64,000 bases of DNA from Bacteroides propionicigenes. GTDB taxonomy: Bacteria; Bacteroidota; Bacteroidia; Bacteroidales; Bacteroidaceae. Positions 50,349 to 57,879 of this stretch are shown piece by piece. Position numbers and translations under genes: made by a program. Each line of letters starts with the position of its first letter. Position 1 is the stretch's first letter. The notes beneath the pieces are model-generated. The model was not told the origin of the DNA. It did not search any database and was given only the letters and a program-made list of their open reading frames with translations. Location: positions 1-64,000 of the forward strand of contig NZ_JAHBBW010000002.1 in NCBI RefSeq assembly GCF_018390535.1. The letters run 5' to 3'.

Positions 50349-52412
50349 ATGAGTTATTTCAAAGGTAAAAACAAAGAGTTCTCATTCAGAGATTTGATAT
50401 ATAAGGCGCTTATTTTTATAGGTACCGTCGGAGTTATTGTGTACTTCCTGCCGAGGGACGGCAAGTTCAATTATCAGTTCGATATTGACAAACCCTGGAA
50501 GTACGGACAACTGATGGCTACCTTCGACTTCCCTATCTACAAAGACGACCAAGTAGTGAAAAAGGAGCAAGACAGCATTCTGGCTTCTTTCCAACCTTAT
50601 TTCCAGCTGGACAAAAGCACGGAGAAACTGGCACTCAAAAAGCTGAAAAACGACTATCAGACGCATCTGCGCGGTGTCCTGCCTTCTACCGACTACATCC
50701 GCCATATAGAAAAGATACTCTCCGAAGTATATCAGGCGGGAATACTTTCCACCGAAGAACTTGCGCAACTGCACAAAGACAGCACGTCCGCCATCATGGT
50801 GATAGACGACAAGCTTGCCAACCAACGGAATATCGACAGACTCTATTCCGTAAAACAAGCATACGCCTATCTCCTTACCGCCGATACCACGCACTATCAT
50901 CCGAACATCCTCCGGCAGTGCTCTCTCAACGAGTATCTGTCCCCCAACCTCACCTACGATGCCCCGCGGACAGAAACCGCCAAGAAAGAGGCCCTCGACA
51001 ACTATTCATGGGCAAACGGCATCGTACTGAGCGGACAGAAAATCATCGACCGCGGCGAGATAGTGAACCAAGAAACCTACAACATCCTCGAAAGCCTGCG
51101 CAAGGAGTCCATCCAACGCAGCGAATCCGTCGGACAGAAACGATTGATGCTGGCAGGGCAAGTGTTATACGTCAGCATCTTCATGCTGTGCTTTATGCTC
51201 TATCTCGACCTTTTCCGCAAGGACTATTATAACCGTAAGGGCAGCCTCTCGTTGCTTTTCGCCCTTATCATGTTTTACTGTGTGGTAACGGCCGTTATGG
51301 TGACAAACAACATATTCAATGTGTACATCATCCCTTATGCCATGCTGCCTATCATCATCCGCGTGTTCCTCGACTCACGGACGGCATTCCTCACACAAGT
51401 CGTCACGATACTGATTTGTTCCATCTGCCTGCGCTATCCGCATGAATTTATCTTGTTGCAGCTTACGGCAGGGCTGGTCGCCATTTTCAGTTTGAGAGAG
51501 TTGTCGCAACGCTCGCAGCTATTCCGTACCGCTATTCTGGTGATTCTGACCTATGTAGCCGTTTACTTTGCCTTTGAACTGATAACGGAAAACGACTTGT
51601 CGAAGCTGAACGGCAGTATGTACACTTATTTCGTTGTAAACGGAGTATTGCTGCTCTTTACATATCCGCTGCTTTTCTTGGTAGAAAAAACTTTCGGCTT
51701 CACATCGAACGTTACTTTGGTGGAACTTTCCAACATCAACAACAGCTTGCTGCGACGAATGTCTGAAACCGTACCGGGTACATTCCAACACTCCATGCAA
51801 GTGGCCAACCTTGCTGCTGAAGCTGCCAACCGCATCGGTGCAAAGAGCCAGTTGGTGCGTACAGGCGCTCTATACCACGACATCGGCAAGATGGAGAATC
51901 CGGTATTCTTCACCGAGAACCAGTCGGGCGGTGTCAACCCGCACAAGAACCTCAGCTACGAGCAAAGTTCGCAAGTCGTTATCAGCCACGTGACGGACGG
52001 GCTGAAACTGGCAGAAAAAAACAATCTGCCTAAAGTCATCAAAGACTTCATCACCACTCACCACGGTCGCGGAAAGACAAAATATTTCTATATATCTTGG
52101 AAGAACGAACATCCCGGCGAGGAACCCAATGACGAGTTATTCACGTATCCCGGCCCCAACCCGTTCACCAAAGAGCAAGCTATCCTGATGATGGCCGACT
52201 CCGTAGAAGCAGCATCGCGCAGCCTGCCCGAATATACGGAAGAGAGCATCAGCAATCTGGTAGATAAGATTATCGATTCGCAAGTGGAGGAAGGTTATTT
52301 CAAAGAATGTCCCATCACCTTCAAGGACATAGCAACAGTGAAAGCCGTTTTCAAAGAGAAGTTGAAAACAATCTACCACACCCGTATCAGTTACCCGGAA
52401 CTTAAAAAATAA
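50349..52412 (+). CDS. 7TM receptor with HD phosphohydrolase domain (PgpH-like)
   Basis: 687 aa from the ATG at 50349 (MSYFKGKNKEFSFRD); an ATG 39 bp upstream sits in the promoter region. It has one N-terminal membrane span, an extracytoplasmic domain, a cluster of about seven membrane helices (about residues 275-460) and a C-terminal HD domain. The metal ligands are H481 (FQHSMQVA), H510-D511 (YHDIGKM) and the TTHHGRG histidines. Homologues in Firmicutes (PgpH) degrade c-di-AMP; the substrate here is inferred from that family. It is 5 bp before the next gene. Confidence 0.9.
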   Translation: MSYFKGKNKEFSFRDLIYKALIFIGTVGVIVYFLPRDGKFNYQFDIDKPWKYGQLMATFDFPIYKDDQVVKKEQDSILASFQPYFQLDKSTEKLALKKLKNDYQTHLRGVLPSTDYIRHIEKILSEVYQAGILSTEELAQLHKDSTSAIMVIDDKLANQRNIDRLYSVKQAYAYLLTADTTHYHPNILRQCSLNEYLSPNLTYDAPRTETAKKEALDNYSWANGIVLSGQKIIDRGEIVNQETYNILESLRKESIQRSESVGQKRLMLAGQVLYVSIFMLCFMLYLDLFRKDYYNRKGSLSLLFALIMFYCVVTAVMVTNNIFNVYIIPYAMLPIIIRVFLDSRTAFLTQVVTILICSICLRYPHEFILLQLTAGLVAIFSLRELSQRSQLFRTAILVILTYVAVYFAFELITENDLSKLNGSMYTYFVVNGVLLLFTYPLLFLVEKTFGFTSNVTLVELSNINNSLLRRMSETVPGTFQHSMQVANLAAEAANRIGAKSQLVRTGALYHDIGKMENPVFFTENQSGGVNPHKNLSYEQSSQVVISHVTDGLKLAEKNNLPKVIKDFITTHHGRGKTKYFYISWKNEHPGEEPNDELFTYPGPNPFTKEQAILMMADSVEAASRSLPEYTEESISNLVDKIIDSQVEEGYFKECPITFKDIATVKAVFKEKLKTIYHTRISYPELKK

Positions 52413-52417
52413 AACCT

Positions 52418-53185
52418 ATGGAAGTAAGCGCCAAAGAACGACAAAGAGCGGAACATCTGTTGCAAAGCCAACGGATTCAGCTGCACCGGATTGAAAGTTT
52501 CAGTTTCATGGAACGGTATCATCAGGCATCACACAAGGATGTCCCGACAGGCAAAGACAAATATGGTCCGGGGATATTCGTTTTTCATCTGAAGGAAAAA
52601 CAGGATAAAGTATTGTATCTGCCGCCTTTCAAACATCCTTCATCCCTCGTCCGCTTTTTGGTATCTCAAGGCATACCTTTTACCAACTATACCCCGCGTG
52701 AACGGAGTGCGGACATTCTTCCGGCAGAAACTTACCAGCGTCCCTCACTGTATATGTTCTGGTTCTTCATATTGTTCCTTATGTTTCTGATATTGGGGTA
52801 CTACTTCATCAGCGGCGACGCATGGTGGGGATTCATTCCGGCCATACTGTCTTTCGGACTGAGCCTTTTCTTCATCTGTATGCTGATGACCCGGTTTTGC
52901 TATTTGGCATTGGACAACGAAGCCCTTACCATACACAGCGCAGGCAGGACAATCCGTTATCCCTATGCCGACCTGCGGAAGGTAAACTTTGACTTTGCCC
53001 GGGAACAGACATTTACCCACATCATGGAATTGCTTGATAAAGACTACCGTTACCGCCTTTTCTACATCGGCAGGGTTTCAAGAAAGAAACTGAATGAAAT
53101 AGCCGAGCGGTTGCAGCAAGCCGGAGTAGACGCAACATGCAGCCTCAACGACAGCAAGCGCTTTTATCAAGATGAAAGACATTAA
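52418..53185 (+). CDS. Membrane protein of unknown function
   Basis: 255 aa. A soluble N-terminal part (about 1-105) is followed by two adjacent membrane helices (about 112-132 and 139-160) and a C-terminal part that resembles a PH-like fold (FCYLALDNEALTIHSAGRTI, then RYPYADLRKV). No named family is recognised. It is 5 bp after the 7TM-HD gene, so the two are probably co-transcribed and may act together. Confidence 0.72.
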   Translation: MEVSAKERQRAEHLLQSQRIQLHRIESFSFMERYHQASHKDVPTGKDKYGPGIFVFHLKEKQDKVLYLPPFKHPSSLVRFLVSQGIPFTNYTPRERSADILPAETYQRPSLYMFWFFILFLMFLILGYYFISGDAWWGFIPAILSFGLSLFFICMLMTRFCYLALDNEALTIHSAGRTIRYPYADLRKVNFDFAREQTFTHIMELLDKDYRYRLFYIGRVSRKKLNEIAERLQQAGVDATCSLNDSKRFYQDERH

Positions 53186-53207
53186 CCGGTGATTGGGAGA
53201 GTAATGA

Positions 53208-53690
53208 TTAGTCAATCGCATCCAGTAGCCCTGCGCAAGCATCCTCCAAGACATCGAGCACATATTCAAAGCCCTCGGCTCCGCCATAATAAGGGTCGGG
53301 CACATGATCGGCATGAATGAACTTCGTGCAATATTCCGTCATGCGATGTATCTTTTTCCACTCTTCGGTGGAAGGAGCACGGTCTTTCAAATCGTCAATA
53401 TTGCGGTCGTCCATTCCGATGATTAAGTCGAAATTATAGAAATCATCCGTACGTACAGGTCGGGAACGATGTGTCAAGTCGTAACCTCGACGCGCAGCAT
53501 GGGCGCGCATCCTGCTGTCAGGCAGTTCCCCCTGATGATAGGAAAGGATTCCTGCCGAGTCAATAACGAACTCATCTTCACGCCCGGCTTGTTCTATCAA
53601 GTGTTTCATCACTCCTTCCGCCGAAGAAGAACGGCATATATTACCGAGACACACGAACAATATCTTTGTTTTTCCTTTGGTTTGTAACAT
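53208..53690 (-). CDS. Low-molecular-weight protein tyrosine phosphatase
   Basis: 160 aa. The P-loop CLGNICRS places the nucleophile at C14 and the arginine at R20 (CX5R). The general acid Asp is in HVPDPYYGG near the C-terminus. In Bacteroidetes such enzymes may act in polysaccharide export control, but there is no tyrosine kinase nearby. It is convergent with the 255-aa membrane protein gene. Confidence 0.95.
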   Translation of the reverse strand: MLQTKGKTKILFVCLGNICRSSSAEGVMKHLIEQAGREDEFVIDSAGILSYHQGELPDSRMRAHAARRGYDLTHRSRPVRTDDFYNFDLIIGMDDRNIDDLKDRAPSTEEWKKIHRMTEYCTKFIHADHVPDPYYGGAEGFEYVLDVLEDACAGLLDAID

Positions 53691-53734
53691 ATTATATATA
53701 GTATAAAATTATCAGTTTACATCCATGAAGTACG

Positions 53735-53757
53735 CCAATTCTTAATTCTTAATTTCC
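53735..53757. repeat. Half of an A-rich repeat before the priA stop
   Basis: GCCAATTCTTAATTCTTAAT is one arm of the GAATTAAGAATT-type repeat seen in full at 4597 and 48656. No paired arm is visible nearby. It lies between the phosphatase start and the priA stop. Confidence 0.5.
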
Positions 53758-53759
53758 CC

Positions 53760-56222
53760 CTACATCGGGTCTACGTCATAATACACTATCAGCGACTTGA
53801 AGCGGTCTTCCATAACCATCTCTTTCTGCACCTGCAACAGCAATTCGCGGACACGCGCCATAGGAGCCTTCGTTTCAATCTTTACCACGATTTTACGGAT
53901 GAACAAGGTTTGCACACGCGCCACAGGCGGTTTGTCCGGGCCCAGCACCCTATTCCCGAAAACAGCACGCAACTTGCCCGCCATAGTCTGAGCCATCAAA
54001 TCGAGCAAAGTCTCATTGCGATTCTTCAAGTACACATACACAAGGCGATAATAAGGGGGATAATGAAACATCTGCCGTTCGGCAAGTTGACCGCCCACCA
54101 TACCTTCGTAATCGTTGGCAATCACTTGGGGAATGATGGGGTGCTCGATGCTCTTGGTTTGCAGCACTACCCTGCCCCGCTTATTCTTCCGTCCCGCACG
54201 TCCTGCCACTTGGGCCATAAGCTGGAAAGCACGCTCATAGGCACGAAAGTCCGGATAATTCAACATTGTATCGGCATTCAGAATGCCCACCACGCTCACA
54301 TGATCGAAATCCAGTCCTTTGGAAACCATCTGCGTACCGATAAGAATATCCGTCTTTCCCTGTTCAAAATCCGCAATGATACGCTCGTAGGCGGCACGCG
54401 TGCGGGTTGTATCCAAGTCCATACGTGCAACGGTTGCCTCGGGAAACAGAAGTTTGATGTCATCCTCTATCTTTTCCGTACCAAAACCGCGGTTACGCAA
54501 ATCCGTCCCTTCACAAGCCGGACAGATGCGAGGCGGCTGATAGGTATATCCGCAATAATGGCAAGTCAGCTGGTTTAGTCCTTTATGATATGTCAGGCTG
54601 ACATCACAGTTCTTGCATTTGGGAACCCAGCCGCATGTATGACACTCTATCATCGGAGCAAACCCCCTGCGATTCTGAAACAGAATGACCTGTTCTTTCT
54701 GTTCCAACGCCTCACGGATATATTGCAACAACAGGGGAGAGAACGGACCATTCATCCGCTTCTTACGTTGCAATTCCTTTATATCCACCGGAATAATCTC
54801 CGGCAACTGTATCTCCTTGTACCTTTCTTTCAGTTCCACCAATCCATACTTGCCGGACGTGACATTGTGCCAGGTCTCTATAGACGGAGTCGCCGTACCC
54901 AACAGAGTCTTGGCGCCATACAGCGCAGCCAGCACAATAGCGGCATTGCGTGCATGATAGCGGGGCGCAGGATCTTGCTGCTTATACGTATTCTCATGCT
55001 CCTCGTCTACAATAATCAAGCCCAAATTGCGGAAAGGCAGAAATACGGAAGAACGTACCCCCAGAATAATGTCATACCCACTGTCCGAGAGCTGCTTCTG
55101 CCAGATTTCCACCCGCTCGGCATCCGGAAACTTTGAATGGTAGATGCCCAGACGGGAACCGAACACCCGTTGCAAACGCTCGGTAATTTGTGTAGTCAGA
55201 GCTATTTCCGGCAACAGATACAACACTTGTTTTCCTTGCCGGATGGTTTCTTGTATCAGATGAATGTAAATCTCCGTCTTGCCACTGGACGTAACGCCAT
55301 GCAGTAAACAGACATTCTTAGTTTGAAAACTTTCTACAATATCATTGTACGCCCGCTGCTGATGCTCGTTCAAAGGGTTTAAAGGAAACGTTGTCTTGGC
55401 AGAAATCGTATTCAGTCTGCCAATTTCTTGCTGATAGACCTCAAAGACTCCGCGTTCCACCAACCCGTTGAATACGGCGGGAGTAGCGGAAGTCCGCACT
55501 AAAAGTTCTTTCTTTGTGACTTCCTTCGGTGTCTTGCCCAAACAACCGGAGAGTTCTATATACTTCATCAGCAAGTCCAATTGTTTGGGAGCACGGCGCT
55601 GCAGTTCGTCAAAGAAGAAGTGCAAGCGGCGTTCGTTACCAGCCGCTTCCGTCAAACGCACGCGAGTCTCAGTCTTAGGTTTATAGGTACGCTTCAACTC
55701 TTCCTTTACAAAAATCGCTTCTTTATCCAACAAGGACTTTATCACAGCCAAAATATTCTTGATACCGCTCTCCTTCTCCAATTTTGTGACACATTGTTCC
55801 GGTTCTACGGAGAGCAAATCCAGTATCTTCCGTTCTCTTTCCGGCAACTGCACATCTGATTCAAAGTCAGGATTGTACTCTATTATTGTCTCACTTTCCA
55901 GCTTCAGACCGGAAGGAAGCGCCGCTTTATAGACATCACCTTGCGTACAGAGATAGTAATCTGCCAGCCATCCCCAAAACTTGAACTGCTCGGGCAGCAA
56001 GATAGGATGTGCATCCAGCAGGACGCTCACTTCCTTCACCTCATATTCAGTCGGTGCAGAATAGTGTACGTTTCGTACAATGGCCGTATAGTACTTCTTT
56101 CGTCCGAAAGGTACTACTACCCGACAGCCAATCTGTACTTCTCCGGCTATATCTTCCGGCAGTGAGTACGTAAAGCTGCTATGCAGGGGAAGGGGCAATA
56201 TGACATCTACAAATTTTTCCAT
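53760..56222 (-). CDS. priA: Primosomal helicase PriA
   Basis: 820 aa from the ATG at 56220-56222 (MEKFVDVILPLPLHSSFTYS); the 16 upstream codons are hydrophobic and not part of the family. It reloads the replisome at stalled forks. Walker A is in GVTSSGKTEIYIHL, and the DEEHE box is in LIIVDEEHENTYKQQDPAPR. Zinc-binding cysteine pairs lie in CHTCGWVPKCKNCDVS and CHYCGYTYQPPRICPACEG. The helicase motif GTQMVSKGLDFDHV is present. Confidence 0.96.
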   Translation of the reverse strand: MEKFVDVILPLPLHSSFTYSLPEDIAGEVQIGCRVVVPFGRKKYYTAIVRNVHYSAPTEYEVKEVSVLLDAHPILLPEQFKFWGWLADYYLCTQGDVYKAALPSGLKLESETIIEYNPDFESDVQLPERERKILDLLSVEPEQCVTKLEKESGIKNILAVIKSLLDKEAIFVKEELKRTYKPKTETRVRLTEAAGNERRLHFFFDELQRRAPKQLDLLMKYIELSGCLGKTPKEVTKKELLVRTSATPAVFNGLVERGVFEVYQQEIGRLNTISAKTTFPLNPLNEHQQRAYNDIVESFQTKNVCLLHGVTSSGKTEIYIHLIQETIRQGKQVLYLLPEIALTTQITERLQRVFGSRLGIYHSKFPDAERVEIWQKQLSDSGYDIILGVRSSVFLPFRNLGLIIVDEEHENTYKQQDPAPRYHARNAAIVLAALYGAKTLLGTATPSIETWHNVTSGKYGLVELKERYKEIQLPEIIPVDIKELQRKKRMNGPFSPLLLQYIREALEQKEQVILFQNRRGFAPMIECHTCGWVPKCKNCDVSLTYHKGLNQLTCHYCGYTYQPPRICPACEGTDLRNRGFGTEKIEDDIKLLFPEATVARMDLDTTRTRAAYERIIADFEQGKTDILIGTQMVSKGLDFDHVSVVGILNADTMLNYPDFRAYERAFQLMAQVAGRAGRKNKRGRVVLQTKSIEHPIIPQVIANDYEGMVGGQLAERQMFHYPPYYRLVYVYLKNRNETLLDLMAQTMAGKLRAVFGNRVLGPDKPPVARVQTLFIRKIVVKIETKAPMARVRELLLQVQKEMVMEDRFKSLIVYYDVDPM

Positions 56223-56329
56223 TACAGCGGCAAAGATAGCGCAAACAAAGAGTAGAATAAAATGAAGCACTCTTTTTTTACTTTGGAGCGTAGTTCAGGT
56301 AAAGTCTTCCTTTATTAAAAAAATAGTGT

Positions 56330-56469
56330 TGTGCCAAAATGTAAAAGCCCTATCATTCTGTCATTCTGAACGCAGTGAAGAATCTCTTCTCTGCATACAT
56401 AAGAGAGGAGATTCTTCGTTACAAGCTCCTCTGAATGACAGAATGATAGGGCTTTTACATTTTGGCACA
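56330..56469. repeat. 140-bp hairpin element with 37-bp perfect arms
   Basis: Arms 56330-56366 and 56433-56469 are perfect inverted copies (TGTGCCAAAATGTAAAAGCC...). An inner stem pairs GAAGAATCTC (56377-56386) with GAGATTCTTC (56408-56417). The interior carries TCATTCTGAACGCAGTGAAG, a motif like ones I have seen repeated in many bacterial genomes. No ORF or target-site duplication is clear. It lies between priA and the barrel gene. Confidence 0.9.
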
Positions 56470-56499
56470 CCCCATCTATATTATACTCAATATCAGCTT

Positions 56500-57069
56500 T
56501 TAAAAAATGTAAGCAGCAGAAACTTGCCAAGTCTTGGTTTTGGCACCGGCATCCTTCAAATCTTTCAAATCAAAGCTGTCACCCAAAGGAATCTGATAGT
56601 TGACACCAATCTGCAAATGTTTAATCAGCTTCACACCTACACCAAGATTCAAACCTACCTGTGCGCTCTTCTTGTCAACGCCTTTCCATTTTACATCTTT
56701 AAAGTTAAAGAAGAAATCGGGACCGGCTGCAACAAATACACCCAACATACTACCTAAACCAATAGTGTACTTCAAGTTGACAGGCAGCTCAATGCCTTGT
56801 TGTTTCCATTCGTTTTCTCCTCTCTGCGAATAGAGCAAAGCTGCATCTACTCCCAACCCTACAACAGGAATAGTCACTTCCGCCATTGGACCAAAGAAAA
56901 AGCCGGTAGTATTATCGCTCTTCAAATTATCCTTTGCCTCACCCGAAAGACTCAGCTTTGACAAGTTCAAACCACCTTTAACACCAAACTTTATAAGTTG
57001 AGCCTGAGCAGGCATAGCTACTGCCAAACAGCATATAGCTATCATAAAAACACTAAAAATCTTTTTCAT
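56500..57069 (-). CDS. Outer-membrane beta-barrel protein, porin-like
   Basis: 189 aa. Signal peptide MKKIFSVFMIAICCLAVAMP ends at AQAQ, near residue 24. The mature part alternates polar and hydrophobic residues with glycine-rich turns, and ends in a C-terminal F (WQVSAAYIF), as outer-membrane barrels do. It fits the small opacity-type barrel family common in Bacteroidetes. Ligand or function unknown. Its -7 box is at 57096-57103. Confidence 0.85.
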   Translation of the reverse strand: MKKIFSVFMIAICCLAVAMPAQAQLIKFGVKGGLNLSKLSLSGEAKDNLKSDNTTGFFFGPMAEVTIPVVGLGVDAALLYSQRGENEWKQQGIELPVNLKYTIGLGSMLGVFVAAGPDFFFNFKDVKWKGVDKKSAQVGLNLGVGVKLIKHLQIGVNYQIPLGDSFDLKDLKDAGAKTKTWQVSAAYIF

Positions 57070-57095
57070 AATTCAATATGTTTAAATTTTCGGGA

Positions 57096-57103
57096 CAAAT
57101 ATA
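57096..57103 (-). promoter_or_regulatory. -7 promoter box of the barrel gene
   Basis: TATATTTG on the minus strand fits TAnnTTTG, 26 bp before the ATG. A TTG sits 22 nt upstream, a little far for the usual -33 spacing. Confidence 0.5.
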
Positions 57104-57279
57104 TGTAAATTATTCCTAAAAAGAACAATGAGTCTTCCAAATTGTTCACCCTTACCATAACAATGAACCGTCAAACGCGGTACTTTGGTAGTAATCATAA
57201 AGTAGGAATCCTCCTCTATCGCCTATAGAAAAAGACTATATACCTCATGTATAATGTACATATGCCTTATAAAATTGAC

Positions 57280-57287
57280 TACCTTTG
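57280..57287 (+). promoter_or_regulatory. -7 promoter box of the GNAT gene
   Basis: TACCTTTG fits TAnnTTTG. The in-frame ATG at 57285 overlaps it, so the start at 57327 is preferred. Confidence 0.55.
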
Positions 57288-57326
57288 CAACGTATTTTTT
57301 TCATTCGGAACGTACTTCTACAGATT

Positions 57327-57818
57327 ATGATAAAGATTAGAAAAGCAGATATTGCAGAACTCAGTATCCTTATGGACATCTTTGAGCAAGGAAAACGCAT
57401 CATGCGTAAAGACGGGAACATGAAACAGTGGACCGGTGGCTATCCCACCGAAGAAATCGTCAGGAAAGATATTGAAAACGGGAACTGCCATATATGCCTT
57501 GATGAGGGACAGAACATCGTAGGAACTTTCGCCTTTATACCGGGGGAAGACCCCACCTATGCACAAATCTATGACGGCGCATGGATAGACAACACACGTC
57601 CCTACGGGGTTATCCACCGCTTGGCAAGTACAGAAGACAGCAAAGGCGTGGCATCCTCCTGCCTGCAATGGTGCTACCGCCAAATACCCAACCTGCGTGC
57701 CGACACACACCGCGACAACCGCATCTTGCAACATATACTCAAAAAGCATGGTTTCCAATATTGCGGCATCATCTACCTACTGAACGGCGACGAACGGCTG
57801 GCTTTCCAGAAACTGTAA
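57327..57818 (+). CDS. GNAT family N-acetyltransferase
   Basis: 163 aa from the ATG at 57327 (MIKIRKADIAELSILMDIFE). The N-terminal IRKADIAELSIL segment, the central HICLDEGQNIVGTFAFIPGE strand pair and the C-terminal HRDNRILQHILKKHGFQYCG follow the GNAT fold; the P-loop is degenerate (RLASTEDSKGVASSCLQWCY). The substrate is unknown. It is convergent with the helicase gene. Confidence 0.85.
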   Translation: MIKIRKADIAELSILMDIFEQGKRIMRKDGNMKQWTGGYPTEEIVRKDIENGNCHICLDEGQNIVGTFAFIPGEDPTYAQIYDGAWIDNTRPYGVIHRLASTEDSKGVASSCLQWCYRQIPNLRADTHRDNRILQHILKKHGFQYCGIIYLLNGDERLAFQKL

Positions 57819-57842
57819 ACGAGTATATGAAGTCTCCCAAGC

Positions 57843-57877
57843 TGCAGACAGTTATCGTGTATGATGAACCGTCTGCA
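57843..57877. terminator. Hairpin between the convergent GNAT and helicase genes
   Basis: TGCAGACAGTT pairs with AACCGTCTGCA with one mismatch and a 13-nt loop. It could end transcription from both sides, but neither side has a clear U tract. Confidence 0.4.
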
Positions 57878-57879
57878 AC

